This document shows, in pieces, positions 7,394-14,639 of a DNA stretch of 24,843 nt; position 1 is the first letter of the stretch, and every line of letters begins with the position of its first letter. Origin of the DNA: Chlamydiota bacterium (GTDB taxonomy: Bacteria > Auribacterota > UBA3054 > B51-G9); the NCBI GenBank assembly GCA_030596365.1, contig JAUVKG010000003.1, forward strand, positions 1 to 24,843, read 5' to 3'. A program made the translations under genes and the position numbers. The notes below the pieces were generated by a model that ran no database searches, was not told the DNA's origin, and was given only the letters and a program-made list of their open reading frames with translations.

Positions 7394-8121
7394 ATTACCG
7401 GTCTGCTGTCGAGAGCAAAGACTTGCCCGGAAATGTTTCTCATCCGTGTGAGTGATAAAATAAATTCTGATACTTCTTTCGTGTTGGTCGGCCGGCCCAA
7501 TAAGTTTTCAGAAATATTCTTTTTATAATCGGTATCGCTTATGTAACGAGTCATTTCTGTTTTAAGCCAACCCGGCAAGATCACATTTATTAAGATATTT
7601 TTATTTGCGTATTTTTTCGCTGCGTCAGAGGCGAAACCAATTAACGCGCCTTTAGACGCTGAATAAGCCGCGAGACCACTTTTACCTTTTATACCGGCAT
7701 GTGAGCCAATAATTATCACGTGGCAATTTTCCGCGAGAGAGTATTCAGAAAGTTTATCAAGGATTTCCACAATTGCTTTATAATTTATCTGCAGAATTTT
7801 ATCCCATTCATTTTCAGAAGTTTTTATCAGCAGATTTTCTGTAACGGCGCCTGCATTTAAAACAAGAACATTAACCTTTTGTTTTTGTGAATTAACTTTA
7901 TCAATAAAAATTTTAATATCAGAACTTTTTGAAAAATCAGATTGAACTAAATACGAGCTCGCTTTTTTCTTTAAAATTTGTTTGGAAATCTCGAGAACAA
8001 CTTTTTCACTTTTGGAATAATGAAGACCAATCAAAACATCTTGTCGCGCGAATACAAGAGCTATTTCTCTGCCAAGTCCGCCGCTTGATCCGGTAATTAA
8101 AATGTGAGATGAAGGAATCAT
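7384..8121 (-). CDS. SDR-family oxidoreductase, FabG-like
   Basis: A 245-residue classical short-chain dehydrogenase/reductase: nucleotide-binding TGSSGGLGRE (residues 11-20), the NAGA strand motif, a catalytic serine in IIGSHAG and YSASK (Tyr-x3-Lys). It most resembles 3-oxoacyl-ACP reductases; the substrate cannot be told. It lies downstream of bioB on the same strand but 455 bp away across repeats, so a role in making the pimeloyl precursor is only a guess. ATG 8121 fits because the first Rossmann strand follows at once; no ribosome-binding site is visible, and the upstream DNA is a heptamer tract. The last residues (PVIAL) and the TAG are encoded by the palindrome at 7380-7393, so the native C-terminus was probably altered by a repeat. 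Confidence 0.85.
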   Translation of the reverse strand: MIPSSHILITGSSGGLGREIALVFARQDVLIGLHYSKSEKVVLEISKQILKKKASSYLVQSDFSKSSDIKIFIDKVNSQKQKVNVLVLNAGAVTENLLIKTSENEWDKILQINYKAIVEILDKLSEYSLAENCHVIIIGSHAGIKGKSGLAAYSASKGALIGFASDAAKKYANKNILINVILPGWLKTEMTRYISDTDYKKNISENLLGRPTNTKEVSEFILSLTRMRNISGQVFALDSRPVIAL

Positions 8122-8131
8122 AACAAAAGGG

Positions 8132-8166
8132 GGTCAAAGGTCGAAAGTTAAAAGTTGAAGGTCGGA
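8132..8166 (+). repeat. Heptamer tract upstream of the SDR gene
   Basis: Five contiguous 7-bp units: GGTCAAA, GGTCGAA, AGTTAAA, AGTTGAA and GGTCGGA. It lies 10 bp upstream of the SDR start, where a ribosome-binding site or promoter would be expected. Confidence 0.7.
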
Positions 8167-8263
8167 AGAACCGGCTCAATGTCTTTTTTTTTGGCATCTT
8201 TACTTACCCAATCACTTAACAGGAAAATTTATTAATTAATGCCATACAATTTCAATTTTTTTA

Positions 8264-8382
8264 TTGACAGAATCATGGTCGACAGAATCATTTTTTAACA
8301 CAAAGAAGATTTTAATTTATTAAATCGAATTCATTTTGTATTTATTTTTTTAAAATGATTCTATCACCCATGATTCTGTCAA
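8264..8382. repeat. 119-bp inverted-repeat element with GACAGAATCAT doublets
   Basis: Arms of 31 bp (8264-8294 and 8352-8382) are inverses, 28 of 31 positions by eye. Each arm contains two copies of GACAGAATCAT or a one-base variant, 15 bp apart (8266 and 8281; inverse 8355 and 8370). The AT-rich core is about 57 bp with no ORF. This MITE-like structure fills part of the 455-bp SDR-bioB gap. Confidence 0.65.
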
Positions 8383-8452
8383 TTGTATTTATTTGTTATT
8401 TGCCGATCATACTCCGCCTCGATAGATTTTCGACAGATCAACAACAATAATG

Positions 8453-8555
8453 CCCTCCCCCTAAAAAATCTATTGAGTCGAAGACCCCCCCGCCCTAAAG
8501 GGCGCCCCTTCCCGAGGTGAATACTCGGGATGTACCACATTGGTAAGGAGGGGAG
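8453..8555. repeat. GC-rich compound hairpin element
   Basis: Outer CTCCCC (8455-8460) and GGGGAG (8550-8555) are inverses. Inside lie CGCCCT, AA, AGGGCG (8491-8504) and TCCCGAG/CTCGGGA (8510-8530). The G+C content is far above the flanks. It shares both inner motifs with 7353-7393. On the minus strand it follows bioB and could act as a processing or termination site, but no U-run follows. Confidence 0.55.
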
Positions 8556-8560
8556 TTTAA

Positions 8561-8588
8561 GTACAAAAGTTAAAGGTCAAACGTCATC
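8561..8588 (+). repeat. Heptamer tract over the bioB stop codon
   Basis: GTACAAA, AGTTAAA, GGTCAAA and CGTCATC run in 7-bp phase. The bioB TGA (8577-8579) lies inside the third unit. Confidence 0.55.
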
Positions 8589-9557
8589 TTTTATCCTCAG
8601 CCCTAGATCTTTAATCATTTGGATATCCTGTTCCGCGCCTCTGCCTTTCGTTGTGAGATAATCGCCGACCATAAGCGATGTGGCGCCAGCAGTAAAAACC
8701 CATGACTGCATATCGCGCAAATTCACTTCTCTTCCGCCGGCAATTTTTATTTCCGCGGTAGGCAGAATGAATCTGAATATAGCGATTATTCTTAAAATAT
8801 CACGTGGTGGGATTGATTCGGCATTTTCCAGAGGAGTTCCCGCCACCGGATTAAGAAAATTTAATGGAACGGATTTTATTTCCAATTGCTGCAATTGCAA
8901 TGCGAGATCAATTCTATCTTCCCAGGTTTCTCCAAGGCCGAAAAGTCCACCCGAGCAGATGTTAAAACCGTGTTTTTTAGCGCGCTTAATATTTTCAATT
9001 CGTTCTTGATAAGAATGAGTAGTACAAATTTCCGGAAAGAAATTTTCTGAAGTTTCAAGATTGTGATGAATTCTTTTTACACCGAGCTTTTTTAAAGTTT
9101 CTAAAAAATCGTCATCAATACCGCCAATACTTACACAAAGACCCGCCGCCGACTCGCTGCCCATACTATTTAAAGCTTCAAGCAATTTTTCTTTTTCAAT
9201 TTCTTAACCTCCTGCTTCATTTCTGCCGCTTGTAACTAAACCGAAATGGGAGATTGGATATTTATTAGCCGAGTTAAAAGCGGAAACAATTTTTTCTGGC
9301 GGCAGCATATCAAAAGAATCTATGGCAGCCGAATTATGAATCGATTGAGCGCAAAATTTACAATTTTCCGAGCACTGTCCTGATCGTGCGTTTACAATTG
9401 AGCATATAGCAATATCATTATTATGATATCGCTGTCTAATGCGGTTAGCTTCGCACATTAGTTGATTAAAATCCGTGTCAATAATTGACAATGCCTGTTC
9501 GCGATTTATTGAAATATTATTTAGCGCGAGTGTAGAAGCAAGCTTAAATGTTTTCAT
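8577..9557 (-). pseudogene. bioB: Biotin synthase BioB interrupted by one in-frame TAA
   Basis: BioB is the radical-SAM enzyme that inserts sulfur into dethiobiotin. The two pieces (9557-9204, 117 residues, and the continuation to 8577) share one frame. Read through, they give 326 residues, normal for BioB. The first half has the radical-SAM cluster CSENCKFC (about 63-70). The second has the HNLETS strand, YQER, CSGGLFGLGET, GTPLE and AGGRE, all BioB hallmarks. Only TAA 9206-9204 breaks it, in the loop after TSGRNEAGG. Everything else is intact, so the lesion is recent, a sequencing error, or tolerated. AGGAGG just before the stop could restart translation at the in-frame ATT (9200). The ATG overlaps the hisB stop by 4 bp (ATGA), indicating translational coupling. 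Biotin synthase identity is sure; functional status is not. Confidence 0.9.
9208..9213 (-). promoter_or_regulatory. Strong Shine-Dalgarno sequence just before the bioB internal stop
   Basis: AGGAGG on the minus strand, two bases before the TAA. It is 7 nt upstream of an in-frame ATT and 22 nt upstream of an in-frame TTG (9185). It is the strongest ribosome-binding motif near any gene here, where most starts lack one. It could permit reinitiation, but GCA-GGA-GGT also simply encodes A-G-G. Confidence 0.4.
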
Positions 9558-10147
9558 TCTGTAAGTGTGCCTTTGGTGCTTGGAATATCAGAACGCCGGG
9601 GATCGATAGAGGAAGCCTCGTCAAGAGCGCGGGCAGCAGCTTTAAAAATAGCTTCACAAACGTGATGGGCATCCTTGCCTGATTTAACATTAATATGAAT
9701 ATTCGCAAGAGCACGCGTACCAAATCCCCGCCAGAATTCTTCAACAAGAGAAGTATCAAAAGTTTTAATTTTTTCCTGTTGCCATTTGGTGTTAAAAACT
9801 ACAAAAGGTCGCCCGGATAAATCTATTGCAACTTCAGCAAGTGCTTCATCCATAGGCAGCAAAAAGAATCCGTATCTGTTGATTCCTACTTTGTCGCCAA
9901 GCGCGTTATTAATTGCATCTCCGAGGCACATGCCAATATCTTCAACGGTGTGATGGTCATCGACATCTGTATCGCCGTTTGCAGTTATTTTGAGGTCAAA
10001 CAATCCGTGTTTTGCGAACAGTTCAAGCATATGATCGAGAAAAGGAATACCGGTAGTGATATCATAAGATCCTTTGCCATCGATATTAATTTCCAGAAAT
10101 ATTTTAGTTTCTTTTGTGTGTCTTTCTACTACAGATGTTCTGTTCAT
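9554..10147 (-). CDS. hisB: Imidazoleglycerol-phosphate dehydratase HisB
   Basis: Dehydrates imidazoleglycerol phosphate to imidazoleacetol phosphate, the sixth step of histidine synthesis; cytoplasmic and Mn2+-dependent. The 197-residue product is the single-domain form, without the phosphatase domain of E. coli HisB. Visible motifs are RHTKET (9-14), GIPFLDHML (38-46), the metal-binding DVDDHHTVEDIG (61-72), PMDEAL, DLSGRP and the second metal-binding site KDAHHVCEAIFKA (about 158-170). The start lies 4 bp after the stop of the preceding gene with no ribosome-binding site, so it is probably coupled to it. The stop overlaps the bioB start. With hisC it forms a partial his operon; the other his genes are not in the window. 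Confidence 0.96.
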   Translation of the reverse strand: MNRTSVVERHTKETKIFLEINIDGKGSYDITTGIPFLDHMLELFAKHGLFDLKITANGDTDVDDHHTVEDIGMCLGDAINNALGDKVGINRYGFFLLPMDEALAEVAIDLSGRPFVVFNTKWQQEKIKTFDTSLVEEFWRGFGTRALANIHINVKSGKDAHHVCEAIFKAAARALDEASSIDPRRSDIPSTKGTLTE

Positions 10148-10151
10148 AATT

Positions 10152-11516
10152 TTAATTTTGATTAGTTGATTCTAAGGTTTCGGATATTATTTCCACGTCA
10201 TTAGTATCAATAACATTTGTAACAATAGTTTCAGAAACTGTATTTGACGGTGGAATTTCCGTTTTCTGTTCAATAGTATCCGCCACAATAACATTTGTAA
10301 CAGAGAGAGTCTGCGTCGTATTTGTCAATGAACTTATTTTTGCGTTTTCATCATCAATTTTTTTCTTCAAACCATCGAGAACATCAAGCAAAAGTTCATC
10401 TGCGTCAGGAATATAAATATTATCGACAGGAGGTTTTGATTGATTAAGTTCATCAAGGTTAACTACAGAAGATTTATCAAAAGCTAATCGCTTAAGCGAA
10501 ATATTAATCGGATTGAACCACGAAAACTCAACACGTTCGCCTTCTGAACTCAGGATATCATATTGACTGGAAATAAAATATTTTCCGGGTTTAACGGTTT
10601 TACCTTTAAAAATATAATCACCATTTTCGTCTGTGGTAACCTGATCTAAAATCATCTCGATCAGAAGGTCATCAGACTTACTTAAAATAGCGCGATATTT
10701 TTGCTGAAGATCTTTTTTTAAGTCAGTTACAGCTCCTAAAATATCGTTTGTAGAAATATTTAAATCCAATAAAATAGCGCTCCTATCAATTTGCTTCGGC
10801 TTCTCCGCCGGATCTTCTTCAGGTGTATCGCCTAACGCAGCCTTAATTTCCTGAATGGTTATATTAGTTACAATTACAGTTTCTACAATTTGTATAGGCT
10901 CACCACCTAGTCCGCCATTTACCCATGTAGTAAGATAATTTGTTGAGATTTCATCAAAAATAATACGTTTATTTTCTATTAAATTATCAGCTTTGTTTTC
11001 CCAGAAAAGGGATCCTTTTTCATAAAATAACGCTCCAATAGGGCAACCGGCAGCCTGATCGCGGCAATAATTAGAATTTTGGTAATATTTTGAAACTAAA
11101 GTGGTTACCAACTCGCGTTCTTCATCGTCGAGTTCGGATAAATTAATTTTCCATGTTTCGCCGGTTTTTCCAATTGTAGAAGCCAGCATATTTTTTATTG
11201 CATCGGAATCAATTTTTTCAGAAGAGTTTGTTGTGCTTTGTGTTTTTTGCTCTAATATTAATTCTATAGTTTTTTCTTTTCTGAAATCTCTGTAGTTTTC
11301 ATACTCACTTACAAGTATTTTCAGTTGATCATCAACAGAACCAAGAATTAATTTTACATCGACATTTCTTGCCGGATTAACATAAACACCGGTGTCAACC
11401 TGTACCCGTCCTTTAATTGTATAATTCGACTTTGACCATAGAAAAAGTGGTATGCATATGGCTATCACAGCAATTGCGCCGGATATTTTTCCGATAAGTG
11501 ATGGAGAAATTTTCAT
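10152..11516 (-). CDS. Unknown membrane-anchored protein within the his operon
   Basis: I do not recognise this 454-residue protein. An uncleaved N-terminal helix (about 9-28) would place the rest outside the inner membrane. Residues 32-60 (YTIKGRVQVDTG...DVKLIL) and about 292-345 (DENGDYIFKGKTVKPGKYFIS) look like carboxypeptidase-regulatory or transthyretin-like beta sandwiches, which usually extend secreted proteins. Between them lie charged, probably helical segments (65-145, 225-290) and one CRDQAAGC pair. Residues 390-454 are low complexity, rich in T, S, V and N. ATG 11516 has AAGGA about 7 bp upstream. It follows hisC by 13 bp and precedes hisB by 4 bp, so it is co-transcribed with histidine genes although nothing suggests a metabolic role. 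It may be a lineage-specific envelope protein. Confidence 0.8.
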   Translation of the reverse strand: MKISPSLIGKISGAIAVIAICIPLFLWSKSNYTIKGRVQVDTGVYVNPARNVDVKLILGSVDDQLKILVSEYENYRDFRKEKTIELILEQKTQSTTNSSEKIDSDAIKNMLASTIGKTGETWKINLSELDDEERELVTTLVSKYYQNSNYCRDQAAGCPIGALFYEKGSLFWENKADNLIENKRIIFDEISTNYLTTWVNGGLGGEPIQIVETVIVTNITIQEIKAALGDTPEEDPAEKPKQIDRSAILLDLNISTNDILGAVTDLKKDLQQKYRAILSKSDDLLIEMILDQVTTDENGDYIFKGKTVKPGKYFISSQYDILSSEGERVEFSWFNPINISLKRLAFDKSSVVNLDELNQSKPPVDNIYIPDADELLLDVLDGLKKKIDDENAKISSLTNTTQTLSVTNVIVADTIEQKTEIPPSNTVSETIVTNVIDTNDVEIISETLESTNQN

Positions 11517-11529
11517 TGTATTTCCTTTT

Positions 11530-12558
11530 TTATTTTATGATTTTAAGCAAAACTTCCATTTGTTCGTCGGTACCGATAGATATTCTAAGTTTATCATTCA
11601 AACGCGGCGTATTAAAATACCGTATAAAGATTCCTGCCGCTTCAAGTTTTTCCATGATCGATTCCGGTGAATCATTAACAGGTTCCACAAGAATAAAATT
11701 TGCGGCGGAAGGGGTTATTTTCCATCCCAAATCCGATAAAGATTTTGAAAACCATTCCCGAGTTTCTATTATTTTACCAAGAATCCGATTAAAATGCTCG
11801 CGGTCATGCATTGCTTCTGCGGCAATCAATTGACTGATCGAGTTCACATTATATGAATCCTTAACTTTTATCATCGCGGAAATGAAGTTTGAATTGCTTA
11901 CACCAAAGCCAACGCGAATTCCTGCAAGTGAGTATGATTTTGATACAGTTCGTAAAACAATCAGATTTTCATATTTCTTTAATAACGGAATTGATGATAC
12001 ACCGGCAAAATCTGCATAGGCTTCATCAATAACTACAATATTAATATTTCTGTTGCACAAGCGTTCGACCAGTTCAAGCGGGAAAAGGGTACCGGTCTGA
12101 GCATTTGGATTTGGCAGAAAAACCACTTTGCTTTTAGTTTTAAAAAATGACTCTGGAATTGTATAATCGGCATTAAGGGGATGAATTTCAGTTTTCACTC
12201 CCTGAATTGCCGCAAGTGTTTCATATAAAGTATATGTTGGATCAACTATGGCAATTGAATCCTCAGGATCTAAAAACGTTCTTATTATCATTGTCAGAAC
12301 ATCATCACTGCCATTACCGATTATTGTTTGCTCTGTAGCAACATCAAAAACTTCTGCAGCAATTTTTCGTAATTTCCCCGCAATAGCATCAGGATAAAGA
12401 CGAAGCGCGTCTGAACCTACCTCCTGTAACGCCGAAAACGCTCGCGGAGAAGGAGGATACGGATTTTCATTCGCGTTAAGTTTTAGAACCTTACCGGTAA
12501 CTTGTTTTCCGGGAACATAAGGTTGTAGATTATTTATTTGCGGGCGAACCCATTTCAT
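11530..12558 (-). CDS. hisC: Histidinol-phosphate aminotransferase HisC
   Basis: PLP enzyme that transfers the amino group of glutamate to imidazoleacetol phosphate, the step straight after HisB. The 342-residue fold-type I aminotransferase has LNANENPYPPSP (27-38), the GNGSDD cofactor loop (81-86), DPTYTLYE, FLPNPNAQTG with the cofactor-ring asparagine (147-156), DEAYADF (178-184), the Schiff-base lysine 207 in SKSYSLAG and the C-terminal RISIGT arginine motif. ATG 12558 has no ribosome-binding site; a GGA-loop hairpin (12571-12589) lies 12 nt upstream. It is first gene of the hisC-unknown-hisB-bioB operon. Confidence 0.95.
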   Translation of the reverse strand: MKWVRPQINNLQPYVPGKQVTGKVLKLNANENPYPPSPRAFSALQEVGSDALRLYPDAIAGKLRKIAAEVFDVATEQTIIGNGSDDVLTMIIRTFLDPEDSIAIVDPTYTLYETLAAIQGVKTEIHPLNADYTIPESFFKTKSKVVFLPNPNAQTGTLFPLELVERLCNRNINIVVIDEAYADFAGVSSIPLLKKYENLIVLRTVSKSYSLAGIRVGFGVSNSNFISAMIKVKDSYNVNSISQLIAAEAMHDREHFNRILGKIIETREWFSKSLSDLGWKITPSAANFILVEPVNDSPESIMEKLEAAGIFIRYFNTPRLNDKLRISIGTDEQMEVLLKIIK

Positions 12559-12570
12559 AAGTTAAAGTAG

Positions 12571-12589
12571 CATAAGCTTCCAGCTTATG
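12571..12589. repeat. Perfect 8-bp hairpin with 3-base loop before hisC
   Basis: CATAAGCT, TCC, AGCTTATG on the plus strand. In the hisC message the loop reads GGA and the hairpin ends 12 nt before the ATG. It may control translation, or be a dispersed repeat of a type (…GCTTCCAGC…) that I recall from other genomes. Confidence 0.5.
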
Positions 12590-12596
12590 GTTTGTT

Positions 12597-12672
12597 GGTC
12601 TAAAGGTCTATTCCCCCTTTCCTAAAGTGGAATAGGGGGATTTTCAAAGGTCAAAAGAGGTCTAAAGGTCTA
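12597..12672. repeat. GGTCTAA heptamers flanking a C5/G5 hairpin
   Basis: GGTCTAA-type heptamers at 12597-12610 and 12649-12672 (GGTCAAA, GGTCTAA, AGGTCTA) flank the hairpin CCCCCTTTCC...GGAATAGGGGG (12613-12639), which has one bulged base. The hairpin resembles the in-frame insertion at 3404-3438, and its centre again contains CTAAAG. With 12571-12589 and 12705-12725 it fills the hisC end of the 339-bp gap. Confidence 0.55.
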
Positions 12673-12704
12673 ACGAAGTAACGCGTTATGTTTAATCATT
12701 TTCA

Positions 12705-12725
12705 AGCACAAAGTACAAAGCACAA
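12705..12725 (+). repeat. Three heptamers AGCACAA/AGTACAA
   Basis: AGCACAA, AGTACAA and AGCACAA are contiguous in 7-bp phase. This is a short member of the heptamer family in the same intergenic region. Confidence 0.5.
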
Positions 12726-12751
12726 ATTACTATCACTTTATCAACTATTAT

Positions 12752-12779
12752 ATTATACTCAAAACTGTAAAAATAGCAA
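12752..12779 (-). promoter_or_regulatory. Weak candidate promoter for the hisC operon
   Basis: TTGCTA, a 16-bp spacer and TATAAT on the minus strand, about 190 bp upstream of hisC, with a second overlapping TATAAT just downstream. The leader would then contain the heptamers and hairpins described. The -35 match is only 4 of 6. Confidence 0.3.
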
Positions 12780-12801
12780 TTATCTAAATTTCCCGGCATA
12801 C

Positions 12802-12830
12802 TTGACAACCGATATATGAAAAGTTATAAT
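12802..12830 (+). promoter_or_regulatory. Perfect-consensus sigma70 promoter of the ABC transporter operon
   Basis: TTGACA (12802-12807), a 17-bp spacer and TATAAT (12825-12830), with all 12 consensus bases. A leader of about 60 nt runs to the ATG at 12898; it has no clear riboswitch fold. Such a strong promoter would normally need repression, but no obvious operator other than ATAT-rich sequence in the spacer is seen. Confidence 0.75.
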
Positions 12831-12897
12831 TAACACGTTCTGATTGGAAAATCAATTGGGAATATTCTAACTTTTTAACAATAAACAAATTATCAAA

Positions 12898-13617
12898 ATG
12901 AACACAAAAAATATCGTAAACTCAATTATTATAACTTTTCTATTGATTACTCTTGTCTCTTGTAAAACACAATCAATAAAAAAAGCATCTTCACCTCAAA
13001 GCGAAAATGATGTAAATGTGACGATCTTAAACTTTGAAAATGTGGGTATCGATGAAATACCGGAAGGATGGAAAATTGAAAACACAAAACTAAAAGGTCA
13101 ACTGCCTACGTGGAAAGTTATTAAAAATAATTCCGCGCCTTCACGGGAAAAAGTTCTCGCGCTTACCAACACTAAACAATCTTCAGGAGATTCTTTCAAT
13201 CTTTGCTGGACAAAAAATATTTCTCTACTTGACGGAGAAGTCGAAGTTGAACTCAAATCGGTTAAAGGAGAGGAAGACCAGGGAGGCGGTGTGATCTGGC
13301 GTGTGCTGGATAAAAATAATTATTACATTGCGCGCTACAATCCTTTAGAGGATAATTATAGAATTTACTACGTTAAAGACGGGAAACGAGTAAAAATGAA
13401 AAACATGGATATTAAATTGCCGCGGGGGAAATGGGATAAACTTAAAATAATCCAACGCGGAAATATATTTGAATGTTATCTGAATGACAAAAAACTTTTT
13501 GAAGGAACAGATGACACTTTCACAAAAACCGGTGGAGTTGGTTTATGGACAAAAGCTGACGCAGTGACTTCATTTGACAATTTCACTGTAACACCTTATT
13601 CCAAAGATAAAAAATGA
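12898..13617 (+). CDS. Lipoprotein with concanavalin/LamG-like (DUF1080-type) domain
   Basis: 239 residues. The N-terminus MNTKN plus a hydrophobic stretch ends in the lipobox LVSC (Cys23), so it is a lipoprotein. The rest (about 43-235) resembles the jelly-roll domain of family-16-type or 3-keto-disaccharide hydrolase (DUF1080) proteins: LNFENVGIDEIPEGWK near the start, GGGVIWRVLDKNNYYIARYNPLE in the middle, RGKWDKLKIIQRGNIF and GGVGLWTKADAVTSFDNF at the end. I see no certain catalytic residues, so it may bind sugars or merely act as a scaffold. It is the first gene of the transporter operon and its stop overlaps the next start (ATGA), so its function is probably tied to the transporter. No ribosome-binding site is seen before the ATG. 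Confidence 0.8.
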   Translation: MNTKNIVNSIIITFLLITLVSCKTQSIKKASSPQSENDVNVTILNFENVGIDEIPEGWKIENTKLKGQLPTWKVIKNNSAPSREKVLALTNTKQSSGDSFNLCWTKNISLLDGEVEVELKSVKGEEDQGGGVIWRVLDKNNYYIARYNPLEDNYRIYYVKDGKRVKMKNMDIKLPRGKWDKLKIIQRGNIFECYLNDKKLFEGTDDTFTKTGGVGLWTKADAVTSFDNFTVTPYSKDKK

Positions 13618-14639
13618 AAATTTTTATTTACATTATAATTGCGATATGTATTATCATTGCAGGTGTTTTCTTTTGGAGTAAAACTAATGCAGGCGGGAAA
13701 TCTTCTGTTGTAGTTGTTTATGTTTCTGAAGATCAGGTGTTCTCGGAACCTGTTTTAAAAGCGTTTGAAAAAGCGACCGGAATAAAAGTTAAGGCGGTTT
13801 ATGATACGGAAGAATCTAAAAGCACCGGTGCGATGAATCGCCTTATTGCCGAGAAAAACAACCCACAGGCAGATGTTTATTGGGCAAATGAACCAATTCG
13901 TGCTGAAGTTCTTAAACAACGCGGTATTTCCGCGCCTTATTTTTCACCGGTCGCTGAGGGAATACCAAAAAATTTTAAAGACCCAAAAGGTTACTGGACA
14001 GGCTTTTCCGCTCGCGCGCGTGTTTTTGTTGTAAACAAAAATGTTGAGAAGAAACCAACGTCTATAATTGCTTATACCAAGCCGCAGTGGAAAGGAAAAG
14101 CAGTTATCGCTAATCCTCTTTTTGGAACAACAACAACTCAGATGGCTGTTCTTTTCTCAATCTGGGGAGATAAGCGCGCGGAAGATTTTATGAATAAAAT
14201 TAAAAATAATAAAACAAAAATCTCCTCCAGTAATGGCGAAAGCTCGGATTTGGTAGCCTCAGGTGAATTCGATTTCAGTTTGGTCGACAGCGATGACGCA
14301 ATTAATCGCAGCAGGCAGGGTAAACCCATTGAAATGATTTATCCTGATCAGGGGGAAAATGAAATCGGTTGCCTGATTGTGCCAAACGCTACTGTGTTTA
14401 TTAATGGAGCTCCACACCCTGCAAACGCGAAAAAACTTATCGATTATCTCCTTTCAAAAGAAACAGAGAAAAAACTCGCTTTCGCCGATTGCGCGCAAAT
14501 ACCTTTGCATTCAGGCGTGGATACGCCACCGGAACTTAAGCGCATCAATCAACTCAAAACGATGGAAATCAATTATGGCGAAGTTGCACGGAAATTGCAG
14601 GAAATCCAACCTTTCCTGAAAAATTGGGTTAGCAATTAA
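13614..14639 (+). CDS. ABC transporter periplasmic solute-binding protein, Fbp/AfuA-like
   Basis: 341 residues of the type usually annotated as iron(III)-binding protein. The N-terminus has a hydrophobic segment (about 4-21) followed by NAGG, either a signal peptide or an uncleaved anchor, with no lipobox. Family features are VVVYVSEDQVFSEPVLKAFEKATGIKV near the N-terminus, NPQADVYWANEP, GYWTGFSARARVFVVN, SLVDSDDAINRSRQGKPIEMIYPDQ and a helix-rich C-terminus (NAKKLIDYLLSKETEKKLA). The adjacent tyrosine pair that holds Fe3+ in classical FbpA is not evident in the DSDDA region, so iron is uncertain; phosphonates, sulfate or another anion are alternatives. It overlaps the lipoprotein gene by 4 bp and the permease by 1 bp. 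Confidence 0.85.
   Translation: MKIFIYIIIAICIIIAGVFFWSKTNAGGKSSVVVVYVSEDQVFSEPVLKAFEKATGIKVKAVYDTEESKSTGAMNRLIAEKNNPQADVYWANEPIRAEVLKQRGISAPYFSPVAEGIPKNFKDPKGYWTGFSARARVFVVNKNVEKKPTSIIAYTKPQWKGKAVIANPLFGTTTTQMAVLFSIWGDKRAEDFMNKIKNNKTKISSSNGESSDLVASGEFDFSLVDSDDAINRSRQGKPIEMIYPDQGENEIGCLIVPNATVFINGAPHPANAKKLIDYLLSKETEKKLAFADCAQIPLHSGVDTPPELKRINQLKTMEINYGEVARKLQEIQPFLKNWVSN

Noticed and set aside
7102..7455. 117-codon plus-strand ORF with VALIQVSEVRGQ repeats
   Set aside because: Encoded entirely by the 36-bp and heptamer repeats and the antisense of the SDR end; no ribosome-binding site or domain.
9185..9206. Selenocysteine or alternative genetic code as explanation of the bioB stop
   Set aside because: The codon is TAA, not TGA, and other genes in the window use TAA as a genuine stop.
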